From CAZOBJ01 sp964577825 (lineage in GTDB: Bacteria > Planctomycetota > SZUA-567 > JAFGNG01), in assembly GCA_964577825.1 (NCBI GenBank), contig CAZOBJ010000008.1, positions 1-56,927 of the forward strand: a DNA stretch of 56,927 nt. Reading direction: 5' to 3'. Below, piece by piece: positions 51,306 through 56,927 of this stretch. The notes below the pieces were generated by a model that was not told the origin of the DNA, did not search any database, and saw only the letters and a list, made by a program, of their open reading frames with translations. Position 1 is the stretch's first letter; the number at the start of each line of letters is the position of its first letter. The translations under genes and the position numbers were made by a program.

Positions 51306-51728
51306 CTAGGCTGGCCCCGCCACACGGGACATCATCCCCATCAGCGGCAGGTACGCGAGCAGCGTCACTCCCACCAGGAGGAGGAGCTCCAGGATCAGCA
51401 CGCCCGCAAAATACCAGCGCGCAGCCGCCCTGCCCGCTCGTCGCGACAGCACGGCGCTCGCGGTTCCACTGGCGAAGGCGAAAAGCACCAGCGCCAGCAG
51501 CGTCATCAACGGATGCTCGTGCCCGATCCTGCCCAGATTGAGCACAACTACCAGGGGCTCCGGCACCTGCGCCTGCACATCACGAAAGAGCGCCTCGCAT
51601 TGAGGCACCTCCAGCCAGATCACGGCAGCGGGCACAAGCGCGTGGATGAGTCCCGTGATGACCGAGGGCCTTGTCGTGAGGAACGCCGCGCCTCGAAGAG
51701 CCTGCGCCAGCACTAGGAGCACAAGCAC
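51306..51728 (-). CDS. small polytopic membrane protein, possibly the 3' part of an interrupted gene
   Basis: 140 aa from a GTG at 51728, with about four membrane spans (VITGLIHALVPAAVIWLEV, LMTLLALVLFAFASGTASA, AGVLILELLLLVGVTLLAYL). The line EALFRDVQAQVPEPLVVVLN faintly recalls the loop of GspF-type and related membrane proteins, but I would not name it. Upstream codons in the same frame are also hydrophobic (LGLEWAAFVFIGVLVLLV) back to a TAG at 51765-51767, and beyond that TAG the same frame encodes a 55-residue membrane ORF. It may therefore start at a non-ATG codon, be coupled to that ORF, or be the distal part of one gene broken by an amber codon. No ribosome-binding site is clear. Confidence 0.55.
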   Translation of the reverse strand: MLVLLVLAQALRGAAFLTTRPSVITGLIHALVPAAVIWLEVPQCEALFRDVQAQVPEPLVVVLNLGRIGHEHPLMTLLALVLFAFASGTASAVLSRRAGRAAARWYFAGVLILELLLLVGVTLLAYLPLMGMMSRVAGPA

Positions 51729-51764
51729 GCCGATAAAGACGAACGCCGCCCATTCCAGCCCGAG

Positions 51765-51932
51765 CTACTGCGCCGCCATGACCCGCAGCAGCACAACCAG
51801 CAGGCCGGCCACCACGCCGGCTAGGGCGGCGGCTCGGCGTACGGACCCGCGCGCGCGAGCGCGCAAGAGCAGTACAACCGCGATGCCAACGACCACACCG
51901 GCCAGGGCCGTGACGGCCATTTCCGCGCTCAT
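51765..51932 (-). CDS. 55-residue membrane ORF in frame with the downstream membrane protein
   Basis: MSAEMAVTALAGVVVGIAVV is followed by a basic turn (LLLRARARGSVRRAAA) and a second span (LAGVVAGLLVVLLRV), ending MAAQ-stop. The two-span hairpin with a positively charged cytoplasmic turn is plausible as a real small protein. A strong promoter (52005-52033) points at it, and GGGGTCC lies just ahead of the ATG. It shares the reading frame of the gene at 51306, so the two could be one gene with an in-frame TAG. Function unknown. Confidence 0.5.
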   Translation of the reverse strand: MSAEMAVTALAGVVVGIAVVLLLRARARGSVRRAAALAGVVAGLLVVLLRVMAAQ

Positions 51933-52004
51933 CACCGGACCCCGTCACGCATGCGCATTGGCCCCCTCAGGCAAGGATCGCCCCAGATCCCCACATCACG
52001 CTCG

Positions 52005-52033
52005 AATGTACCCCTGCACAGAACCGGTGTCAA
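52005..52033 (-). promoter_or_regulatory. sigma70-type promoter, small membrane ORFs
   Basis: On the reverse strand: TTGACA (52028-52033), 17-base spacer, TACATT (52005-52010), 73 bases before the ATG at 51932. It argues that this ORF is transcribed separately from the GH13 gene upstream. Confidence 0.58.
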
Positions 52034-52220
52034 TCGAGCACGGACGCTTGCACTTAGGCGGCCCTTCCCCTAGGGCCCCTTCCCCTAGGGCCGCCGAAGC
52101 CTCGGCGAAGACGAATCCCTCGTCCCTCCGGGCTCGAACTTCCAGCCTCGGCCGACACATCTCAGCGGACTTGGGTTGTCCGTGCCTGGAACGCCCCATG
52201 CCAGATGAGGACGGCCCTGC

Positions 52221-54053
52221 TCAAGAACCATAGGCGGCCCGAACATCCCCGGTTCGTTTTGGAGTCTGCGACAGCACAACGGCGCTGTACGGGCCAATGT
52301 CTAAGGTCCCCTTCGCGGGGAGTCCGTCGTGCCCCGGTCCCGAGGCCGGAACGGTTGCGGGGCCGCAGTCGCCGAATTCGCTGTCGTAGTCCCTGCTGTC
52401 ACTGTTGAATCGCGCTACCCATTCGCCCTCGGCGGGAAACCCGATGGTGTAGTCGTGCTGAGGCTGAGTCGAGAAATTCGCTACCGCGAGGACGCTGTCT
52501 CCCGGCCCTCCCTTGTGCCAGCGATGGTAGGCCATGACCTTGCGTTCGTTGTCCAGATGATAGACGCTGACCTCCTGTCCGCACAGTCCCCCGCAATGGC
52601 CGTCACGATTCGTTCTCAGACGCACCAGGTCTTGATACAAGCGGAAGATGCCGGCGAATCGCCGCTTCTTCGACCAATCCAAGGGGTCCTGATCGTGGAA
52701 CCAGTCGTCTTCAAGGAACTCCTGGCCCTGGAAAATCATCGGGATGCCCGGCGCGGTGAAGACAAGCGCCGCTCCCAGGGCAGACTTCTTCTTCGCCGCC
52801 CACGAGGCGGCCTTGCCGGGATCGACCTCCTCGGGCACGCGCGCTTTCCCGTTAGCGACCTCGTCGTGGGACTCCGTGTAGATGACGCGCTCGAAAGCAT
52901 TCAGGAAGTAGCGGTGAAGCATGGCCTCGCGCACCGCGCTCATGTCTCGCGATGCGTCTTCGGGTGCGCCGAGGGCGGCTCGCACGGGATGGACGAACCG
53001 GCCGTCCCATTGGGCACTGAAATTGGCGCCGCCATCCTTCCCCGCCTTCGTCAGCATGGGGTTGCCGCGCAAGTCCTCGGCAATGCTGAAGACGCTGTTG
53101 GGCGCTTCGCGCACCTCGCCGTTGATCCACTGCATCAACGTCCAGCCGTCCGGCAAGTCGCTGCCGGGATCGCTGTCATTCCCGTAGACGTTGCGCACAT
53201 AAGCCGTCGCATCCCAACGCAAACCGTCAACGCCGTAGTCGCGAACCCACATCAACGCGTTGTCTCGGAGGTATTCGCGGACCTCCTTGCGCCCGTAGTC
53301 GGGTCGCGTATCTCCCCAGGGCGTCTGTGATCGCCAGTCGTTATAGAAGTAGATGCCGCCCTTGCCGGCTTCATTCCAGCCGTCGAACTGCCACAGTCCC
53401 AGGTCTCCCGGCCCCAAGTGATTGTAGACCACGTCCACAATGACCGCGATACCGCGCTTGTGCGCCTCGTCCACGAACTCCTCGAACGTGCGCGGCGTGC
53501 CGTAGTCGCTCTCCACCGCGAAGAGTTGAGAAGGGTTGTACCCCCACGAGAACCCGCCGGGGAATTCCGCCATGGGCATGACTTCTACGGCGTTGACCCC
53601 CAGTTCCTTCAGGTGATCGAGCCGTTCAATCGCGCCCTCCAGGTTGCCGGGGCCGTGTTCGCTGGTCTTCTTGCCGAACGTCCCGATATGCAACTCATAG
53701 ATGACCATCTGATTGAGCGGCGGAGGCGTGAACGAGCTGCGCCCCCTGCGGGACATTGGGCGAATGATGACCCCATTGCCGACTGAAGTCGTTACCCTTC
53801 GCGCGTAGGGGTCGATTCGGAAAAGCTCTCGTCCGTGGGTCAGGATGCGGAATCGGTACTCGTCGCCTGGTTTGGCGAGCGGCACATCGGCGGACCAGAC
53901 GCCGTCGGGGGCCTTTGCGAGCGGATGCGCATCCTTGCTCCATTCGTTGAACGAGCCGGTCACAAAGACTTCATCCGCGTGCGGCGCCCACACCGCAAAC
54001 CTGCAACCGCTCTTGTACGGCGTCGCGCCTTTTCGGATCCCGGGCCTCGTCAT
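52221..54053 (-). CDS. GH13 alpha-glucan enzyme, branching-enzyme type
   Basis: 610 aa. An N-terminal CBM48 (residues 1-95; FAVWAPHADEVFVTGSFNEW) precedes an alpha-amylase barrel. GH13 regions: DVVYNHLGPGD (region I, near 207), DGLRWDAT with nucleophile D281 (II), FSIAEDL with acid/base E326 (III) and YTESHDE with D397 (IV). The N-terminus and FPGGFSWGYNPSQLFAVESD match 1,4-alpha-glucan branching enzyme and maltooligosyltrehalose trehalohydrolase relatives; branching enzyme is favoured because region IV has ESHDE. At 610 aa it lacks the extra N-domain of long GlgB proteins. No glg or tre genes are adjacent. GAGGAGGGG precedes the ATG after a leader of about 150 bases. Base use is less GC-biased than in its neighbours. 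Confidence 0.9.
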   Translation of the reverse strand: MTRPGIRKGATPYKSGCRFAVWAPHADEVFVTGSFNEWSKDAHPLAKAPDGVWSADVPLAKPGDEYRFRILTHGRELFRIDPYARRVTTSVGNGVIIRPMSRRGRSSFTPPPLNQMVIYELHIGTFGKKTSEHGPGNLEGAIERLDHLKELGVNAVEVMPMAEFPGGFSWGYNPSQLFAVESDYGTPRTFEEFVDEAHKRGIAVIVDVVYNHLGPGDLGLWQFDGWNEAGKGGIYFYNDWRSQTPWGDTRPDYGRKEVREYLRDNALMWVRDYGVDGLRWDATAYVRNVYGNDSDPGSDLPDGWTLMQWINGEVREAPNSVFSIAEDLRGNPMLTKAGKDGGANFSAQWDGRFVHPVRAALGAPEDASRDMSAVREAMLHRYFLNAFERVIYTESHDEVANGKARVPEEVDPGKAASWAAKKKSALGAALVFTAPGIPMIFQGQEFLEDDWFHDQDPLDWSKKRRFAGIFRLYQDLVRLRTNRDGHCGGLCGQEVSVYHLDNERKVMAYHRWHKGGPGDSVLAVANFSTQPQHDYTIGFPAEGEWVARFNSDSRDYDSEFGDCGPATVPASGPGHDGLPAKGTLDIGPYSAVVLSQTPKRTGDVRAAYGS

Positions 54054-54213
54054 GGCCCCTCCTCTGCCGGCCTATTCTGCCTGCGAATGCCCTCACGGCA
54101 TGCCGATGAGGGGCGCGCCAGGACCGCGTCGCTGAATCCTGCACCGGTAGCACACCGTCAACTTCTCAACCGAGTTCTGCGTGTTGCCGCCCTCCGGGCG
54201 ATAGTACGTCGGC

Positions 54214-54242
54214 ACTCTACTCCAGGTACAATGCAATGTCAA
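54214..54242 (-). promoter_or_regulatory. sigma70-type promoter, GH13 gene
   Basis: On the reverse strand: TTGACA (54237-54242), 17-base spacer, TAGAGT (54214-54219), leaving a leader of about 155 bases before the start at 54053. Confidence 0.62.
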
Positions 54243-54377
54243 ACGCCGTATCCGCCGCCTGGCGCGCCCCTGCCGCACGGTGTCGATGTCGCGCATGGAC
54301 TCGTCGGGCAGTCGGCGGGTCACGGCACCTGCGTCCCGCCCCCCTAAGCCCCTTCCCCTCATCGGCCCACCACCGAC

Positions 54378-54406
54378 TTGCGGATTCGGGGGACGTGGTG
54401 TATATA
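54378..54406 (+). promoter_or_regulatory. sigma70-type promoter, thi4
   Basis: TTGCGG (54378-54383), 17-base spacer, TATATA (54401-54406), 86 bases before the thi4 start. Confidence 0.58.
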
Positions 54407-54491
54407 CGAGGGTCCGGGCGGCGCTGTCCACGAAGCCCGGGCGCCCGGCGGACCCGGCATCCGCGCCACGGACCCTGCGAGGAGCGCACCC

Positions 54492-55292
54492 ATGGGAGCA
54501 TCCACCGAATCGCGCATGTCCACGGCCATTGTGGACGCGTATCACCGCAAGCTCACCGACCGGCTGGAAAGCGACGTGGTCATCGTGGGCGCGGGCCCGT
54601 CCGGGCTCGTGGCCGCCTGGCACCTCGCGCGCCAGGGGGTCAAGGTCGCGGTACTCGAGAAGCGCCTCGCCCCGGGCGGGGGCATCTGGGGCGGGGCCGC
54701 GGGCATGAACGAGGTGGTCGTCCAACAGGCGGCCGCGCCCATCCTGGACGAGCTTGATCTTTCCACCCAGCCTGCCGGAGACGACCTGTGCACCCTGGAC
54801 GCCATGGCGCTCGCGTGCGCGCTGTGCCTGCGCGCGGTGCAGGCGGGCGCTGTGCTCTTCAACCTGATGATGGCCGAGGACCTGTGCGTGCGCGAGGGCC
54901 GCGTGCGCGGGGTGGTGGCCAACCGCACGGCCTTGACGGGGTCGCTACCCATCGACCCGGTGGTCTTCTCGGCGCAGGCGGTCCTGGACGCCACGGGCCA
55001 TGACGCGTTCCTGGTGCACGCGCTCGCGCGCCGGGGGCTCTTCGGCGAGGGCGGCAAAGGGTTGCAGGGCGAAGGGGCGCTGGACGTCGAGGCGGGCGAG
55101 GCCTTTGTGGTCGACCGCGCGGACCGGGTCTTTCCGGGCCTGTGGATCTCGGGCATGGCTGTGTGCGCCACGTTCGGCGGCCCGCGCATGGGGCCCATTT
55201 TCGGCGGCATGCTGCGCTCGGGCGAGAAGGTCGCGCGCCTCATCGCCGCGGACCTCGCCGAGTCGGGGGGCACAAAGGCCGCGAAGGATTAG
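54492..55292 (+). CDS. thi4: THI4-type thiamine thiazole synthase
   Basis: Makes the thiazole moiety of thiamine from NAD+ and glycine; 266 aa, the size of archaeal/bacterial Thi4. The N-terminal FAD/NAD-type fold is VVIVGAGPSGLVAAWHLARQ (GxGxxG at 33-38), then VLEKRLAPGGGIWGGAAGMN, VLDATGHDAFLVHALARRG and the closing WISGMAVCATFGGPRMGPIF. The position that carries the sulfur-donating Cys in yeast Thi4 and His in Methanocaldococcus Thi4 aligns by eye with P153 in SLPIDP. With no Cys there, a self-sacrificing reaction is unlikely and use of free sulfide is the better guess. GAGGAG lies seven bases before ATG 54492. No other thi gene is in the window. Confidence 0.9.
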   Translation: MGASTESRMSTAIVDAYHRKLTDRLESDVVIVGAGPSGLVAAWHLARQGVKVAVLEKRLAPGGGIWGGAAGMNEVVVQQAAAPILDELDLSTQPAGDDLCTLDAMALACALCLRAVQAGAVLFNLMMAEDLCVREGRVRGVVANRTALTGSLPIDPVVFSAQAVLDATGHDAFLVHALARRGLFGEGGKGLQGEGALDVEAGEAFVVDRADRVFPGLWISGMAVCATFGGPRMGPIFGGMLRSGEKVARLIAADLAESGGTKAAKD

Positions 55293-55359
55293 AAGATCGT
55301 ACGGTAGGCCGCGCCGCGCGCGTGACGCGGCGCGTGTTCGCGAACAGTGAGGACGCACG

Positions 55360-56361
55360 ATGGATAGGAATCGAGGGCACGCACCGGGCAATGAGGCAAG
55401 AGCGCTGGGCCTGTTGATCGGCGCCTGCATGGTCATCCTGGGTCTTTCGACCGCAACCCGAGCACAGGAGGCGCGTCCCGTGATCGCCGATTACACCGTG
55501 GCCAAGGAGGCGGTGCTGCGCAGCATCCCGGAACAATACATCCGCGCGGCCAAGGAGAGGCTGCACATCATGTACTGCGGCACCTCGCACTCCTCGCAGG
55601 TCGTGGACGGGCTGCGGGGCCTGATGGAGTACAAGCCGGGCGACGCAGAGCTGTACAAGGTCTCCTTCGACGGGCGCGCGCAGCCCAAGGAGCTCGACAT
55701 CGACTACCGGCCCAACCATCCGGTCAAGGTGTACTCCGAGGCCAGGGACCTGAGCCACGACAGCATGGACGCCGAGGGCCACACCCAGTACTACCGCAAG
55801 ACCATCGAGTACCTCGACCACCCGGACCACGCGCACGTGAACGTGGTCATGTGGTCCTGGTGCAGCATCGAGGGCCATGACGTGCAGCGGTACCTGGACG
55901 ACTTCGGCGAGCTGGCGGCCCTGTACAGGCCCGGGGGCGCCAAGGGCCGCACCCGGGCGAACGCGGTGGTCTTCGTGTTCATGACCGGGTACGCGCGCGG
56001 CGACGACGCGGACACGCCCGAGCCGCCCTACATCAAGTCTCCCTTCCAGAACCGCCAGCGCATCGTGGACTACTGCCGCCGGCGCGGGCACCTGTGCCTG
56101 GACTACTGGAGCCAGGACTGCTACGACTACGGCACGGACGCCTACCACCCCGACGTGAACGGCAACAGCAACCGGATCCACCTCGCGTACCAGCAGGCCC
56201 ACGAACAGGGCCAGGACTGGTTCGTGAACCGCAACTTCCGCTCGGGCGAGCCGAAGCTGCCCGCGCACGCGAACAATCACATCACCGGCAACCGGCGCGC
56301 GTACGCCGCGTGGTGGATCTGGGCGCGCCTGGCCGGCTGGCCGGGCCGAGGCGCAGAGTAG
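55360..56361 (+). CDS. secreted SGNH-hydrolase-like protein
   Basis: 333 aa. The hydrophobic segment at 15-34 (ALGLLIGACMVILGLSTATR) is a signal peptide, with likely cleavage after RA at about 35. The mature start has IMYCGTSHSSQVVDGLRGLM, where Ser after GTSH could be the SGNH nucleophile, and the end has AHANNHITGNRRAYAAWWIW, where a late Asn/His block could supply the catalytic His. In between are VVMWSWCSIEGHDVQRYLDD and VVFVFMTGYARGDD. The SGNH/GDSL assignment is tentative; deacetylation or de-esterification of polysaccharide would suit the surroundings. GTGAGGA precedes the ATG. It follows thi4 by 67 bases and may share its transcript by chance rather than function. Confidence 0.68.
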   Translation: MDRNRGHAPGNEARALGLLIGACMVILGLSTATRAQEARPVIADYTVAKEAVLRSIPEQYIRAAKERLHIMYCGTSHSSQVVDGLRGLMEYKPGDAELYKVSFDGRAQPKELDIDYRPNHPVKVYSEARDLSHDSMDAEGHTQYYRKTIEYLDHPDHAHVNVVMWSWCSIEGHDVQRYLDDFGELAALYRPGGAKGRTRANAVVFVFMTGYARGDDADTPEPPYIKSPFQNRQRIVDYCRRRGHLCLDYWSQDCYDYGTDAYHPDVNGNSNRIHLAYQQAHEQGQDWFVNRNFRSGEPKLPAHANNHITGNRRAYAAWWIWARLAGWPGRGAE

Positions 56362-56623
56362 CCTCGCGCCGCGCGCGCGAAGACTCCCTGAACCACGGCC
56401 TCTCGGCTCGGCTTCGTGCGGCCGGGAGGGGGGCGTTGGCGTCTCTCACTCCCGCCATTGGCGCGAGCGCATGACCGTGCGCGCGGTCTGCGCCGCCCGT
56501 CTCACGCCTTCGCGCCCCGCGACACAACCTCTTGCGCGCGCACGCGCGAGCGCGTAGTCTGCCGGCACGCGCGGCCCGCAGCGGCCCGCAAGGCACACCG
56601 AACGGGGACAGGGAGGGCATGCG
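56362..56623. other. 262-base intergenic region
   Basis: Contains the promoter at 56532-56560 and nothing else recognisable; alternating CGCG tracts dominate. Confidence 0.5.
56532..56560 (+). promoter_or_regulatory. sigma70-type promoter, paralogue of the giant protein
   Basis: TTGCGC (56532-56537), 17-base spacer, TAGTCT (56555-56560), 64 bases before ATG 56624. Confidence 0.5.
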
Positions 56624-56927
56624 ATGGCTCGGCAAAGGCTTGGTGCACGGACGAGGGCGGCGGCGGTCGGACTCCTGTGGGCGGCGATGGGGGTCGCCGT
56701 TGCGGCCCGGGGCGCGGACAGCCCCTTTGACCGGGCCAAGGTGTTCCTGCTCCCGCCCACCGAGGAGCACCTCTCCGAGACGACCGGCCGCACCTGGGAC
56801 CTGGCCGCGCCCGGGCACGGGAACTTCACCACGTTCCACGGCGTGCGCGAGCTGGGCGCTACGGACGACGGCGCGCTTCGGTTCGTGCTCGACGGCGAGG
56901 AGGCGCTGTTGGGCTGGGGCAACTACG
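56624..56927 (+). CDS. 5' end of a second RTW-domain secreted protein (cut by window edge)
   Basis: Only about 101 codons are inside the window. It starts MARQRLGARTRAAAVGLLWA, a signal peptide with likely cleavage after ARGA, then GRTWDLAAPGHGNFTTFHGV and a final LLGWGNY. The same spacing of motifs occurs at the N-terminus of the 1530 aa protein (GRTWDFTQPDRGNFTF, LGWGNY), so the two are paralogues at least over this domain. GGGAGGG lies six bases before the ATG. The ATG at 56620 is in another frame. What follows the domain cannot be seen. Confidence 0.85.
   Translation, partial: MARQRLGARTRAAAVGLLWAAMGVAVAARGADSPFDRAKVFLLPPTEEHLSETTGRTWDLAAPGHGNFTTFHGVRELGATDDGALRFVLDGEEALLGWGNY

Larger units (their letters stand above)
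54054..54491. other. 438-base divergent intergenic region
   Basis: Between the GH13 and thi4 starts. It holds two well-formed promoters (54214-54242 reverse, 54378-54406 forward). The reverse leader contains a perfect CGGCATGCCG palindrome near 54097-54106. I looked for a TPP riboswitch ahead of thi4 (CTGAGA and a GAACCTGAT-like element) and found none. No gene is supported. Confidence 0.6.

Noticed and set aside
52061..52090. Two near-identical 15-base units (CCTTCCCCTAGGG core) in tandem
   Set aside because: Only two units, no flanking structure or gene; likely slippage. Not a CRISPR or origin iteron set.
52125..52140. T-loop-like GTTCGAGCC on the reverse strand, suggesting a tRNA
   Set aside because: No acceptor, D or anticodon arms can be folded around it.
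51996..52297. Short reverse ORFs (67 and 70 codons) between the GH13 gene and the small membrane ORF
   Set aside because: No ribosome-binding sites or recognisable folds; they overlap each other and the promoter at 52005-52033.
54407..54491. Possible TPP riboswitch in the thi4 leader
   Set aside because: The conserved CTGAGA and the second TPP-binding element are absent, and the leader after the promoter is only about 80 bases.

Overview
The window is about 57 kb of very GC-rich (roughly 70% by eye) bacterial DNA. It looks like a scaffold from an uncultured, flagellated, Gram-negative bacterium: there is a flagellin, a TolC-type outer-membrane factor, many signal peptides and a 100-base N gap. 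Several traits fit the PVC superphylum or related uncultured phyla (Planctomycetota, Lentisphaerota, Hydrogenedentota, Sumerlaeota): abundant huge secreted carbohydrate-active proteins with CBM9-like domains, an Aquifex-type short aconitase, a FapA/DUF342 protein and a bacterial THI4. That placement is an inference, not a result. No rRNA, tRNA, CRISPR array or transposase was found.

Layout: 1-1914 is a cut-off, cysteine-containing flagellin. 2195-5063 holds a TPR membrane protein behind aspS, next to a TauE/SafE permease. 5908-11085 is a three-gene sugar-activation operon: phosphohexomutase, a nucleotidyltransferase-GHMP kinase fusion and a glycosyltransferase. 11271-13988 is a large secreted protein of unknown role. 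13989-15395 is a repeat-rich stretch with the assembly gap and a methyltransferase. 15453-18349 has a dolichol-phosphate-mannose-type glycosyltransferase and a GT-C-like membrane protein, converging on one shared CTAG. 18524-21739 is aconitase plus isocitrate dehydrogenase. 21818-24493 is a tandem pair of GH4 alpha-galactosidases. 24515-25744 is nadD with a SIS-domain sugar-phosphate isomerase. 26098-28131 is a GH42-like hydrolase. 28216-30658 is fapA with a response regulator. 30871-34788 carries an amidohydrolase, then an overlapping pair made of a cNMP/FHA sensor and a zinc-ribbon membrane protein. 34810-43354 is a six-gene export operon. 43506-51060 has two divergent large glycan-degradation proteins. 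51306-54053 is a slightly AT-richer island with a split small membrane-protein ORF and a GH13 branching-type enzyme. 54492-56361 has thi4 and a secreted SGNH-like protein, followed by the start of a paralogue of the giant protein.

The genes suggest a polysaccharide-degrading lifestyle. Secreted glycan-binding and hydrolytic proteins, GH4 alpha-galactosidases and the kinase-nucleotidyltransferase fusion could together turn released galactose-type sugars into nucleotide sugars for the glycosyltransferases. The most interesting candidate system is the operon at 34810-43354. It encodes a TolC-like protein, a signal-peptide protein with an adaptor-like coiled-coil hairpin joined to a NEW3-like beta domain and a C-terminal membrane anchor, an ABC ATPase, two ABC-2 permeases with long extracytoplasmic loops, and a membrane-anchored HEAT/CBM9 protein.

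A recurring sigma70-type promoter is visible in front of most transcription units: -35 TTGCGC or TTGACA, a spacer of 16-17, and -10 TAnnnT. It was read by eye on both strands and used here to define operons.
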